Source of the DNA: Herbaspirillum sp. RV1423
GTDB taxonomy: Bacteria; Pseudomonadota; Gammaproteobacteria; Burkholderiales; Burkholderiaceae_D
NCBI RefSeq assembly: GCF_000577615.1
Contig: NZ_CBXX010000016.1
Coordinates: 1-64,000 of the forward strand
Length of the DNA: 64,000 nt
Direction of reading: 5' to 3'
The translations under genes and the position numbers were made by a program. Positions 16,397-24,975 of this stretch are shown one piece after another. The notes beneath the pieces are model-generated. The model did not search any database. It saw only the letters and a list, made by a program, of their open reading frames with translations, and was not told the origin of the DNA. The stretch's first letter is position 1, and each line of letters opens with the position of its first letter.

Positions 16397-17617
16397 ATGG
16401 ACTCCTTGATAGCCGCCTCTGCGCGGGCCCTCGCCGCCGGCGATGCGCTCGGCGCCCTCAAACGCGTCGCCTTGCGCGACGACCCGCCGGCGCTGGCCTT
16501 GCGCGGCATCGCCATGGCTCAGCTCGGCGAACATCCACGCGCCCGTGAACTCTTGCGGCGCGCCGCGCGCGGCTTTGGCGCCCACGAGGAGTTGGCGCGT
16601 GCGCGTTGCGTCGTCGCCGAAGCTGAAGTGGCGCTGGCGGTGCGCGACATCGGCAGTTCGCCGCGCTCGCTGATGGCGGCCCTGGCAACGCTCGAGGCAC
16701 ACGCCGATCATGCCAATGCCTTGCAGGCGAGGCTCATTGCAGCGCGCAGGCTGTTGCTGCTGGGTCGTCTCGACGAAGCCGAGGCAACATTGGCGCGGCT
16801 CAGCGCGCGCGGCCTGTCGCCGTCGCTGGCGGCGGTGGCCGAGTTGACCGCGGCGGAGCTGGCCTTGCGCTCATTGCGCATCGGCCCGGCACGCGCGGCG
16901 CTCAGTCGCGCATACGAGGCAGCCAATCGCGCACGCGTGCCGGCCCTCCTTGCCGAAGTGGAGGAAGCGTTCACCGCGTTCGATCGTCCTGCGGCGCGGC
17001 GTCTCTTCGCCGACGGCGAGCAGGCGCTGCGTCTCGACGAGGTCGCGGCACTCCTGGATTCCGACGCGCTGGTGGTCGATGCCTGCCGGCGCCGCGCCGG
17101 CGTCGGCAACACCTGGCGGTCGCTGACGCGCCGGCCTGTGCTGTTCGCGTTGGCGCGGGCGCTTGCCGAGGCATGGCCGGGAGATGTCGACCGCGAAGCC
17201 TTGATCGCCTCCGCCTTCCATACCTTGCGTCCCAATGAGTCGCATCGGGCGCGCCTGCGGGTTGAAATCGGCCGCCTGCGTGCGCTCGTATCTACGCTGG
17301 CGCATGTCGAAGCCACCGCGCGCGGATTCATTCTCAGGCCGCTTGGCGATCGCGAGGTTGTCGTGCTGGCGCCGCCTATCGACGGCGATCAGGCATCGCT
17401 GGTGGCGCTGCTTTCCGACGGCGCAGCCTGGTCGACTTCGGCGTTGGCGCTCGCACTGGGGGCAAGTCAGCGCACCGTCCAGCGCGCGCTCGCCGAGCTT
17501 GAGGCTGCGGGACGGGTGCGCCCGATCGGGCAGGCGCGGACGCGCCGCTGGCTGTCGCCGCCTCTGGGGGGATTCACGACAATCTTGTTACTCCCCGTTG
17601 CGCTCGCCATGGAATAA
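16397..17617 (+). CDS. Winged-helix transcriptional regulator with TPR-like N-terminal half
   Basis: About 406 aa. Residues 1-230 are Ala/Leu/Arg-rich helical repeats resembling a TPR bundle. Residues 245-320 (LTRRPVLFALARALAEAWP onward) look like an OmpR/SARP-type winged domain, and residues 345-395 form a second winged helix (LALGASQRTVQRALAELEAAG). I therefore read it as a DNA-binding regulator, probably of the three genes immediately downstream. ATG at 16397 begins the protein-like part; the frame is open to 16280 but that stretch looks non-coding. Base composition is markedly GC- and CpG-rich compared with the ABC genes before it, hinting at a separate origin. Confidence 0.65.
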   Translation: MDSLIAASARALAAGDALGALKRVALRDDPPALALRGIAMAQLGEHPRARELLRRAARGFGAHEELARARCVVAEAEVALAVRDIGSSPRSLMAALATLEAHADHANALQARLIAARRLLLLGRLDEAEATLARLSARGLSPSLAAVAELTAAELALRSLRIGPARAALSRAYEAANRARVPALLAEVEEAFTAFDRPAARRLFADGEQALRLDEVAALLDSDALVVDACRRRAGVGNTWRSLTRRPVLFALARALAEAWPGDVDREALIASAFHTLRPNESHRARLRVEIGRLRALVSTLAHVEATARGFILRPLGDREVVVLAPPIDGDQASLVALLSDGAAWSTSALALALGASQRTVQRALAELEAAGRVRPIGQARTRRWLSPPLGGFTTILLLPVALAME

Positions 17618-17673
17618 AGTTGTCTTGCGGCGCCGATCCGAGGCGCACGGCAAGCAACCACAAGGAGCCAGCG

Positions 17674-18339
17674 ATGACCCGTAATACCAGTAAAGACAGA
17701 CCCAAGGCGACGGCGCGCGCGGCCGAGATCGTGCGCGAATACGGCCCTTTCCCCGGCGCGGATCGCGTGCATGGCGTGACGCACGACGGCCAACGCGTCT
17801 GGGCCGCCACCGGCGCCAGGTTGGTTGCCTTCGACCCCGGCAACGGAGAGCTGACGCAAACACTCGACCGCGCCTGCGACGCCGGCACCGCTTTCGACGG
17901 CACCTACCTTTATCAGATCGCCGAAGAACGCATCGACAAGATCGACCCCGCCAACGGCAATGTGGTGGCGTCGATCCCGGCGCCCGGCCACGGTTACGAC
18001 TCGGGACTTGCCTGGGCTGAGGGCAGTCTGTGGGTAGGGCAGTACCGCGATCGCAAGATCCACCAGATCGATCCGGCGAGCGGCGCAATCATCCGCTCCA
18101 TCGACTCCAACCGTTTCGTTACGGGCGTGACCTGGGTCGACGGCGAACTGTGGCACGGCACATGGGAAGGAGAGCAAAGCGAGATCCGCAGGATTGATCC
18201 GCAAAGCGGCACCGTCCTCGACAAGCTGGAAATACCGCACGGCACCATCGTCAGCGGTCTCGAGTCGGACGGCGCGGAGCTCTTTTACTGCGGCGGCGGC
18301 GCGAGCGGAAAGATTCGTGCCGTGCGGCGTCCGAAATAA
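17674..18339 (+). CDS. Beta-propeller (Vgb / glutamine cyclotransferase-like) protein
   Basis: 221 aa, no signal peptide. It contains repeated blades with the pattern I-D-P-x-(N/S)-G (FDPGNGELTQTL, IDPANGNVVASI, IDPASGAIIRSI, IDPQSGTVLDKL), each preceded by a G-L-W/Y element, as in virginiamycin-B-lyase-like and glutamine-cyclotransferase-like propellers. Four to five blades are visible, so it may be a short or incomplete propeller that dimerises. ATG at 17674 has AAGGAG 7 bases upstream. It sits 56 bp after the regulator and 94 bp before the DUF899 gene on the same strand. Catalytic role not established. Confidence 0.75.
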   Translation: MTRNTSKDRPKATARAAEIVREYGPFPGADRVHGVTHDGQRVWAATGARLVAFDPGNGELTQTLDRACDAGTAFDGTYLYQIAEERIDKIDPANGNVVASIPAPGHGYDSGLAWAEGSLWVGQYRDRKIHQIDPASGAIIRSIDSNRFVTGVTWVDGELWHGTWEGEQSEIRRIDPQSGTVLDKLEIPHGTIVSGLESDGAELFYCGGGASGKIRAVRRPK

Positions 18340-18433
18340 GTCGACCTATGACTCTGCATGCCATCCGGCGCGCCAGCGCGGTCGGATCGGCAGATCCTGC
18401 AACTCTATGGCCCTTGGCGCCAAGGAGAACATC

Positions 18434-19219
18434 ATGAACACCATCGTTACCGAAGCACCTGTCGTACACCATCCTGTCGTTTCCGGCGAGCAATGGCTGA
18501 TCGAGCGCAAGACATTGCTGGCCCGCGAGAAAGAACTCATGCGACTGCATGACCAGATTGCCCGCGAACGTCGTGCCCTGTCGTGGGAACGCATCGAGAA
18601 GAACTACGTCTTCGACACGTCCGAGGGACGACGCACGCTCTCCGAGCTTTTCGACGGCCGCCGCCAACTGCTGGTGCAGCACTTCATGTTCGGCCCGGAT
18701 TGGGAGCAGGGATGCCCGAGCTGTTCTTTCATGGCCGATCACAGCGACGGCATGAACATGCATCTGCCGCATCGCGATATCTCGCTGGTGGCCGTTTCGC
18801 GCGCACCGCTGGCCGATATCGAACGCTTTCGCCAACGTATGGGCTGGCAGTTCAAATGGGTATCGTCGCGCGACAGCGATTTCAACTATGACTTCGGCGT
18901 CAGCTTCACTGCGGCTGAGCAGGCCCGGGGCCAGGTCGGCTACAACTACGGCGTGCGATCCTTCCCGAGCGAGGAGGCGCCCGGCGTCAGCGTGTTCTAT
19001 AAGAATGAAGCGGGAGACGTCTTCCATACCTACTCGACCTACGGCCGCGGCGTGGAGGTCATGATGGGCGCCTACCAACTGATGGATCTCACGCCACTGG
19101 GCCGCGGCGAGCGGGATGTGCCCCACAAGATGGAATGGGTGCGTCACCATGACCGCTATGAGCCGACGCCGAGCGAGAGGTCCGCAGCAGCCGGTTCATG
19201 CTGTCATTCGCACGCCTGA
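18434..19219 (+). CDS. DUF899 family thioredoxin-like protein
   Basis: 261 aa. Typical DUF899 features: the N-terminal helix with WLIERKTLLAREKELMR, the segment RRTLSELFDGRRQLLVQHF, then GCPSCSFMADH with the CxxC motif near residue 98, and RMGWQFKWVSS followed by DFNYDFGVSF. The fold is peroxiredoxin/thioredoxin-like, suggesting a cytoplasmic redox function, but no substrate is established. The C terminus ends in CCHSHA, a possible metal ligand. ATG at 18434 is preceded by AAGGAG with 6-base spacing. Third gene in the regulator-propeller-DUF899-membrane protein cluster. Confidence 0.9.
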   Translation: MNTIVTEAPVVHHPVVSGEQWLIERKTLLAREKELMRLHDQIARERRALSWERIEKNYVFDTSEGRRTLSELFDGRRQLLVQHFMFGPDWEQGCPSCSFMADHSDGMNMHLPHRDISLVAVSRAPLADIERFRQRMGWQFKWVSSRDSDFNYDFGVSFTAAEQARGQVGYNYGVRSFPSEEAPGVSVFYKNEAGDVFHTYSTYGRGVEVMMGAYQLMDLTPLGRGERDVPHKMEWVRHHDRYEPTPSERSAAAGSCCHSHA

Positions 19220-19250
19220 AGCGTGATCGCATCGGACGCGCGGGCGCATC

Positions 19251-19832
19251 ATGTCAAGCCTGTTGCCATGGCTGGGAATCGCGGGGATCGGCGCTCTTCA
19301 CGGACTGAATCCTGCGACCGGCTGGGCGTTGGCCGCCGCCTGGGGAGTGCGGTCGCGCGACCGCACGCAGGTGTTGCGGGCCTTGATGCCGATTGCGGCG
19401 GGACACGTCGCGTCGGTCGCGATCGCAGGCGCCGCCATGGCGAGCGGCCTGTCGACGGATCGCTTCATGCTGCAAGTGCTGGCGGGCGTACTGCTTGCCG
19501 TTGTTGCGGCGTACCACCTGTTGCGCCGCAAAGCCGGATGCCTCCCGACTCCGGCAGCCCATGCCGGGCTGGCGCTCAGCTCTTTCATGATGTCCACCGC
19601 ACACGGTGCCGGCTTGATGCTGGCGCCGGCGCTGATTCCGCTTTGCATGGGGAATGCGCCAGTCCGCGGGACCGTTGCATCCGGCCCGCTGACGTTGGCG
19701 CTCGCGGCCGTGGGCATTCACACGGCGGCGATGCTGGCCGTCACCGGCGTGATGGCCTCTGTCGGCTGCCGCGGTTTCGTCGCGGTCGCTCGCCTGCTTC
19801 AGAGTCTCAGGCGGAAGCTGTCTTCAGATTAG
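19251..19832 (+). CDS. Small polytopic membrane protein with conserved-looking His motifs
   Basis: 193 aa with about five to six transmembrane helices. Distinctive intramembrane motifs are GALHGLNPATGW near residue 13, MPIAAGHVASVA near 50, MMSTAHGAGLMLAP near 115 and GIHTAAMLA near 160. His placed at the start of helices next to Gly/Pro recalls NiCoT/RcnA/TauE-type metal or sulfur-oxyanion transporters, but I cannot assign the family with confidence. No clear ribosome-binding site; the gene starts 31 bp after DUF899 and ends 42 bp before the convergent ClC gene. Function unknown; transport or sensing of a metal or small molecule is an inference. Confidence 0.7.
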   Translation: MSSLLPWLGIAGIGALHGLNPATGWALAAAWGVRSRDRTQVLRALMPIAAGHVASVAIAGAAMASGLSTDRFMLQVLAGVLLAVVAAYHLLRRKAGCLPTPAAHAGLALSSFMMSTAHGAGLMLAPALIPLCMGNAPVRGTVASGPLTLALAAVGIHTAAMLAVTGVMASVGCRGFVAVARLLQSLRRKLSSD

Positions 19833-19873
19833 CTCAAGGCGCGTCGGCCTTTCGCGATCTCTTGAGACGATAT

Positions 19874-21193
19874 TTATTTTTCAAGCGGTGCGTGTTCCGC
19901 TTTTCGAGGCAGATAGCGCTCTGCCAGGGTCTCGTATAAAGGCGGCGAAAAAAATCGCGATATGGTGCTGGCAATCAACGCGGTAGCCATGAGCGAAATA
20001 ACCAGTGCATGACCATTCACCATTTCCATGACAATGACGAATGCCGTAATCGGCGACTGCGTAACCGCGGCCAGATAGCCCACCATCGCCAATGCGATCA
20101 GCATTCCCAGCGAGGTATTGCCGAACAAGGGATGCAGCAGATTTCCGAAGCCCGCGCCGATCGACAATGAGGGGGCAAACATCCCTCCCGGCATGCCCGG
20201 CAGATATGACCCGACCATTGAGGCCATCTTTAAAAACGGATAAAAGGCTGACAATTGTTCCGTGCCGCCCAGCAGGCCTCTGGCTTCGGCATACCCGCTG
20301 CCAAACGTTCCACCTCCCGCGGCCACTCCTATGAACGCCACGACCAACCCGCAAAATGCGGCAAACCAGATCGGTTTTTCCGCGCGCATGGTCTGAAGCG
20401 GCGACGGAATCCAACGTTTCGTATTGAGTAACAGCCAGCAAAAAATCCCGCCTGCGCAGCCGGTAAGGATGGCGGTCGTGAGGACTGCCACGATCAGCTT
20501 CCCGCTGGTCTCGTCGATGACCTGTATCGTCCCGAAATAGGTATAGTTGCCATTGAGCCCCAGCGCGACGATGCCTGCAAAAATAATTGTGGTGATCACG
20601 ACGCCGCTGGCGCGTTGTTCGAAACTGCGCGAGAGTTCTTCAATGGCAAACACCACGCCGGCCAGCGGCGTGTTGAACGCCGCCGCCAGGCCTGCGGCAG
20701 CGCCGGCAAGAATCAGTCGGCGCTCCATGTGCACGTTAATCGACGGATATAGCCGACGCAGATTGAACATGATCGCCGCGCCGATTTGTACCGTGGGCCC
20801 TTCGCGACCAATGGTCAAGCCCCCAAAAATCGCCACGACAGATAGCGCCAATTTTCCAAGCAATACCCGCACCGAAAGCAAACTGGTGCCGCGCTCCTCG
20901 GTATTACCGTTCAATGCTGCAATCACCTGCGGAATGCCGCTCCCTTCGGATCCCGTAAACCAGCGGCGGGTAATCCAGACGCACATTGCGCTGACGGCGG
21001 GGGTCAGCAACAAGGGGAGCCATTCATGCGCGTGTTGCAGCAAGCGAAAAGCGCTGAACGCATATTCGATGGCCTGGGCATAGAGGACGGCAACCAATCC
21101 GACCGCGATTGCGCCGGACCATAAAATGCCGTAGTCGATCCATAGACGGCGCGCTCGGCCTATGGCGTGATGATGAATGCCGGAAAGGTCCAA
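19874..21193 (-). CDS. ClC-family chloride channel/transporter
   Basis: 439 aa with about ten hydrophobic helices. Diagnostic ClC selectivity motifs are present: GSGIPQV near residue 83, GREGPTVQIGA near 128 (the gating Glu is present) and GxFxP as GGMFAPSLSIG near 330. The gating Glu is common to channels and H+/Cl- antiporters, so mode is not decided; most bacterial members exchange Cl- for H+. No CBS domains. The gene is convergent with the membrane protein at 19251-19832 and alone in its transcription unit. Confidence 0.93.
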   Translation of the reverse strand: MDLSGIHHHAIGRARRLWIDYGILWSGAIAVGLVAVLYAQAIEYAFSAFRLLQHAHEWLPLLLTPAVSAMCVWITRRWFTGSEGSGIPQVIAALNGNTEERGTSLLSVRVLLGKLALSVVAIFGGLTIGREGPTVQIGAAIMFNLRRLYPSINVHMERRLILAGAAAGLAAAFNTPLAGVVFAIEELSRSFEQRASGVVITTIIFAGIVALGLNGNYTYFGTIQVIDETSGKLIVAVLTTAILTGCAGGIFCWLLLNTKRWIPSPLQTMRAEKPIWFAAFCGLVVAFIGVAAGGGTFGSGYAEARGLLGGTEQLSAFYPFLKMASMVGSYLPGMPGGMFAPSLSIGAGFGNLLHPLFGNTSLGMLIALAMVGYLAAVTQSPITAFVIVMEMVNGHALVISLMATALIASTISRFFSPPLYETLAERYLPRKAEHAPLEK

Positions 21194-21549
21194 TTTATTC
21201 TTTCGTCAAGTGCTTATCGTTAATTATCGAAGCCAATATACACGATGCGTGGGCGCATTTCAGTGCGCCGCCTTGTCGGAAAAACCCCTGGCCACAAGTG
21301 TTCAGGCGGCGAAATATCGCATCAGATGTTCGGCAAAGCTGCGAGCCGACGGCTTTGCGGCATGGGCGCACAGATCGTCGCGGGTTCGGTCTGCGCTTTG
21401 CACCGAGCGTCCCGATCCCGCAGAGCTGGCGCCTGTGCTGCAGCAATTAAGGGACAGCAACGCCTGAGTCCGACATCAATTCATCACCAAGGCCGGCATG
21501 CATCGAGGTCTTTTGCAATCGACAACGAGGTCATTCTTAACGGATTCAA
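21194..21549. other. Intergenic region between ClC gene and ribE
   Basis: 356 bp containing the ClC promoter (minus strand) and the 3' flank of ribE. A plus-strand frame at 21177-21467 ends in DPAELAPVLQQLRDSNA, which looks protein-like, but it has no usable ribosome-binding site and its N-terminal part is not convincing. It may be the remnant of a lost gene or chance. No other signal seen. Confidence 0.35.
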
Positions 21550-22167
21550 TTATTTGTGAGTCGTTGAAAGCATGCGTTCGACATAACGCGCAATCAAATC
21601 AATCTCAAGATTGACCTTGCTGCCGACCTTCAGATGCTTCAGCGTGGTCACCTGGATCGTATGCGGAATCAGGTTGATCGAAAAATGGCAACCGGTCGCA
21701 ACATCTTCGACGCGGTTGACGGTCAGGGAGACGCCGTTGACGACGATGGAGCCTTTGTGGGCCAGGTACTTGGCGAGCGAGTTGGGAGCTTCGACGATCA
21801 GTTCCCACGATTCGCCGACCGGTTCGAACTTGCGCACGACGCCGAGGCCGTCGACATGGCCCGAGACCAGGTGGCCGCCGAGGCGTTCGGCCAGGGTCAG
21901 GGCCTTTTCCAGATTGACTTCGCCGGGCGCGTCGAGGCCGGCGGTGAGGTTGAGGCTTTCGCGCGAGACGTCGACGGTGAAGCCCGCGGCAGTCTTTTCG
22001 ACGACCGTCATGCAGGCGCCGTTGAGCGCGATCGAGTCGCCCAGCGCGACGTCGTCCATCGGCAATGCGCCGGCGTCGATGTCGAGCCGCACGCCGGCAT
22101 CGGCGGTGTTGCCCAAAGGTTGAACGGAAGTGATTTTGCCGACGGCGGCGACGATACCTGTAAACAT
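21550..22167 (-). CDS. ribE: Riboflavin synthase, alpha subunit
   Basis: 205 aa, normal length. It dismutates two 6,7-dimethyl-8-ribityllumazine molecules to riboflavin. Starts with the invariant MFTGIV, and two lumazine-binding repeats are visible: repeat 1 with SIALNGACMTVV and repeat 2 with GSIVVNGVSLTVN; GGHLVSGHVDG lies between them. It begins 27 bp after the ribD stop on the same strand, so the two are cotranscribed. No FMN riboswitch element was recognised upstream of the pair; the operon may instead be read from the pilin genes or an internal promoter. Confidence 0.97.
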   Translation of the reverse strand: MFTGIVAAVGKITSVQPLGNTADAGVRLDIDAGALPMDDVALGDSIALNGACMTVVEKTAAGFTVDVSRESLNLTAGLDAPGEVNLEKALTLAERLGGHLVSGHVDGLGVVRKFEPVGESWELIVEAPNSLAKYLAHKGSIVVNGVSLTVNRVEDVATGCHFSINLIPHTIQVTTLKHLKVGSKVNLEIDLIARYVERMLSTTHK

Positions 22168-22194
22168 GGCGGAACCCGACTTGAATGGAATGCG

Positions 22195-23301
22195 TTAATT
22201 GAACCGTGCAAGGATACGCAAATCTTCGCCGATTTGCTTGATCTCGTGGAAGCGCAGCGCAATTTTCCCCGCGAGATCGTCCAGCGGCGGCAGGTCGAAC
22301 ATGTCGCGGCCGTCGCCGAGCAGGCTGGGGGCGAGATAGAGCAGCAACTCGTCGACGCAGCCTTCGAGGATCAGCGAGGCGTTGAGTTTGGAGCCGGCTT
22401 CGATGTGGACCTCGTTGAGGTTGCGCTTGCCCAGTTCATCGATCACGCGCGGCAGGTCGACCTTGTTGTCGGCGTTGGGTAATACGATGATCTCGGCGCC
22501 CCGGTCTTCGAGCACGGCGATTTTGGCGCGGTCTTCGCTGGCGGTGAACACCCAGGTACCGCCGCCGGCAAGGATGTTGGCGGCGGGCGACAGCGTCAGT
22601 TTGCTGTCGATGACGATGCGGCGCGGCTGGCGCGGCGTGTCGACGGCGCGCACGTTCAGTTGCGGGTTGTCGTTCTTGACGGTGCCGATGCCGGTCACGA
22701 TGGCGCAGGCGCGCGCGCGCCAGAAATGGCCGTCGTCGCGCGCGGCCTGGCCGGTGATCCATTGACTCTTGCCGTTATGCAGCGCGGTCTTGCCGTCGAG
22801 GCTGGCGGCGGACTTCATGCGCACCCACGGCCTGCCTTGCCGCATGCGCTTGAAAAAGCCGATGTTCATTTCATGGGCCTGTTCTTGCAGGATGCCGGAG
22901 ACGACGGCAATGCCGGCGGCTTGCAATTTGTCCAGGCCCTTGCCGGCCACCAGCGGGTTGGGGTCGGTGATGGCCGAGACGACTTTGCCGATGCCGGCCT
23001 CGACCAGCGCGTCGGCGCAGGGCGGGGTGCGGCCGAAATGGCTGCAAGGTTCGAGGGTCACGTAAACGGTGGCGCCGCGCAGGTCATTGCCGCGTTGGCG
23101 GGCGTCCTGCATGGCCTGGATTTCGGCATGGTTGCCGCCGGGCGGCTGGGTGAAGCCGGCGCCGATGACGCGGCCGTCCCGCACGATGACACAGCCTACG
23201 CGCGGATTCGGCGTGGTGGTGAACATGCCTTGTTCGGCCTGTTGCAGCGCCAGCGCCATGGCTTGCTGGTCGGTTTCGATGTTGATGGCGTAAATGGACA
23301 C
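22195..23301 (-). CDS. ribD: Bifunctional deaminase/reductase in riboflavin synthesis
   Basis: 368 aa, normal length. The N-terminal cytidine-deaminase-like domain carries the zinc ligands in NHAEIQAM (His58, catalytic Glu60) and EPCSHFGRTPPC (Cys86, Cys95); it deaminates the pyrimidine intermediate. The C-terminal RibD reductase domain (from about 148) includes RPWVRMKSAASLDGKTA and uses NADPH to reduce the ribosyl side chain. ATG at 23301 lies 6 bp after the fimT stop, so ribD-ribE appear to follow the pilin operon without a gap. Confidence 0.97.
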   Translation of the reverse strand: MSIYAINIETDQQAMALALQQAEQGMFTTTPNPRVGCVIVRDGRVIGAGFTQPPGGNHAEIQAMQDARQRGNDLRGATVYVTLEPCSHFGRTPPCADALVEAGIGKVVSAITDPNPLVAGKGLDKLQAAGIAVVSGILQEQAHEMNIGFFKRMRQGRPWVRMKSAASLDGKTALHNGKSQWITGQAARDDGHFWRARACAIVTGIGTVKNDNPQLNVRAVDTPRQPRRIVIDSKLTLSPAANILAGGGTWVFTASEDRAKIAVLEDRGAEIIVLPNADNKVDLPRVIDELGKRNLNEVHIEAGSKLNASLILEGCVDELLLYLAPSLLGDGRDMFDLPPLDDLAGKIALRFHEIKQIGEDLRILARFN

Positions 23302-23307
23302 GATGTT

Positions 23308-23886
23308 CTAATTGGTTGCTGACGTTGCGCTTTGCGCGAAGATGCAGGTTCTGTCGTCCGCGGGATTGCAGATGCGGGCGCGGCCGAGAAATCCAAGCCT
23401 CACCAGTCTGGTTTCCCCATCCAGCGAGAATTGCCAGGAGCCCCACTGCGGCGCCCGGTCGCTGAGATTGGTGCGGGTTCTGCCGTTGCCATTGTAAGCG
23501 ATATAGGGCGCGGACTTGTCGCTGAGCGTGGTGGCGATGCGCAGGCCGGCGGCGACACGTTCGCGGCTGTAGATCAGCAGGTCGCCGGCATCGAATTGCA
23601 GGTTGCCGTCGCCGGGCTTGTTGACGAAGACGAGCCAGCCGCTCTCCCAATCGTTGCCGTCGCGCGGCGCGAGGTCGACGCGGCTGCCGCGCTGGATGGC
23701 TTCGCTGCGGGCGAGGTGAAGGGCGCCCAGGAATTCATTGGCGGTGGTGGTCAGTCGCTGGCTTTGCGTGTAGGCGCGAAAGCTCGGCATGCCGGCCGCC
23801 AGCAGGACGCCGACGATGGCAAACACGATCAGCAGTTCCGGCAGGGTGAAGCCGCGCGGCGGGCGCTCGTGCATCATGGGCGTCAT
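23308..23886 (-). CDS. fimT: FimT/GspH-type minor pilin
   Basis: About 192 aa. A prepilin leader ending RPPRG is followed by FTLPELLIVFAIVG, so PilD would cut after Gly12 and the conserved Glu5 of the mature protein is present. The segment NEFLGALHLARSEAIQRGSRV is the hallmark of FimT/GspH-like pseudopilins. Start chosen at ATG 23886, 7 bp after the pilE stop; the open frame extends to 23916. Last of five pilin-like genes, likely part of the priming tip of type IV pili. Confidence 0.88.
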   Translation of the reverse strand: MTPMMHERPPRGFTLPELLIVFAIVGVLLAAGMPSFRAYTQSQRLTTTANEFLGALHLARSEAIQRGSRVDLAPRDGNDWESGWLVFVNKPGDGNLQFDAGDLLIYSRERVAAGLRIATTLSDKSAPYIAYNGNGRTRTNLSDRAPQWGSWQFSLDGETRLVRLGFLGRARICNPADDRTCIFAQSATSATN

Positions 23887-23893
23887 GGCCGCT

Positions 23894-24349
23894 TCACCAG
23901 CATGCCTGGGGCGCATCGGACTGCGGCAATCCGGCGGCGGTTTTTTCTCCCCTGCTGTTCAGGGTGAGCGTGCCGCATTGCGCATCGCTGAAGTTGGCGT
24001 CCACCGACTCGCCACCCGGCGCCGCTGACAAGACGACGCAATCCTGGAGCGAGTCTCCGGGGCAGGCGACGGCGCTGATCCGGTATGCGCTGGAGGCCGC
24101 GGTTTCGCCGGAAAACCATCTGAACGAGGCGGCGCCGGCTGCATTGTCATAGGCATGGTAGCGGTTGTGCTGGGAAAAATGCCGTTCCTGCTGCTGCATG
24201 GCTTGCATCAGCGTCGCGCGCGCTTCCGCTCGTTTTGCCTTGCGTACGTGACCCTGATAAGAGGGATAGGCGAACAAAGCAAGAACGCCGACGATGCAGA
24301 CGACGATCATGAGTTCGATCAGGGTGAAGCCTTGCTGGCGATGGGTCAT
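23894..24349 (-). CDS. pilE: PilE-like type IV minor pilin
   Basis: 151 aa. Very short leader MTHRQQG then FTLIELMIVVCIVGVLALFA; Glu at mature position 5 is present. C-terminal Cys pair (about 22 residues plus a C-terminal Cys near the end, DAQCGTLTLN and QACW) fits a pilin disulfide loop. ATG at 24349 has GGAG 6 bases upstream. It lies 20 bp downstream of the pilX-like gene. In related operons pilY1 lies between pilX and pilE; here it is absent. Confidence 0.9.
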   Translation of the reverse strand: MTHRQQGFTLIELMIVVCIVGVLALFAYPSYQGHVRKAKRAEARATLMQAMQQQERHFSQHNRYHAYDNAAGAASFRWFSGETAASSAYRISAVACPGDSLQDCVVLSAAPGGESVDANFSDAQCGTLTLNSRGEKTAAGLPQSDAPQACW

Positions 24350-24369
24350 GTTTTTGCTCCATTTGAGTT

Positions 24370-24975
24370 CTAGTCTTGCCAGTTGCCGATCTCGCGCCAA
24401 CTGAGCCGTCGGGGAGGCGTCGCGTCGCCGTCGTGGACGGTCTGCAACACGACTTGCGTCGCGGTGCGCATGCCGAAGCCGATGGCCGTGATGCGATAGC
24501 GCAGCGCGGCTTCCGCATTTGGTTTTTGCAGCCTGAGCAATTCGACGAGGTAGCGGGGCGGTCTGGCGGGCAACGAAGCGCCGCCGTGCGGAAACGCATA
24601 GCCGGTGAACTGGCCGTAGGCTAGCGAAGGCGCAGGCGCCAGGAAATCGATCAGCCGCCATTGCGGCGTCCCGGCAGCGGGCAGGCAAAGTCCGGCCGAC
24701 GCGCCGGCGGCGTGGCAGGCGCCGGCGCGGTCCGGGAAGGCATCGGTGTGGATGCGTCCGCCGGCCAGGTCGCGTTCGGCGTCGCGCAGCGCCGCTTCCG
24801 CTGCCTGGAAAGCGATCTGCCGATCGCGATCGTTGCGCGAGGATTTTTCGTTCATCAGCGTGAGTTGCGCCGCCGACACGCCCAGCATCATGACGACCAG
24901 CAGCATCAGCAAGGCGATCAGCAGCGCTGCGCCGCGCTGAGGCGGGATCGACGGCGGCATGCGCAGCTTCTTCAT
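24370..24975 (-). CDS. pilX: PilX-like minor pilin assembly protein
   Basis: 201 aa. Leader ending PPQRG, then AALLIALLMLLVVMMLG: a pilin-type hydrophobic helix without Glu5, as is usual for PilX/GspK-like tip proteins. The helix is followed by RQIAFQAAEAALRDAERDL, a strong PilX signature. Overlaps the pilW stop by 4 bp, indicating translational coupling. Confidence 0.9.
   Translation of the reverse strand: MKKLRMPPSIPPQRGAALLIALLMLLVVMMLGVSAAQLTLMNEKSSRNDRDRQIAFQAAEAALRDAERDLAGGRIHTDAFPDRAGACHAAGASAGLCLPAAGTPQWRLIDFLAPAPSLAYGQFTGYAFPHGGASLPARPPRYLVELLRLQKPNAEAALRYRITAIGFGMRTATQVVLQTVHDGDATPPRRLSWREIGNWQD

Noticed and set aside
23302..23307. FMN riboswitch before ribD
   Set aside because: Only 6 bp separate ribD from fimT; no conserved RFN element was recognised in this region.
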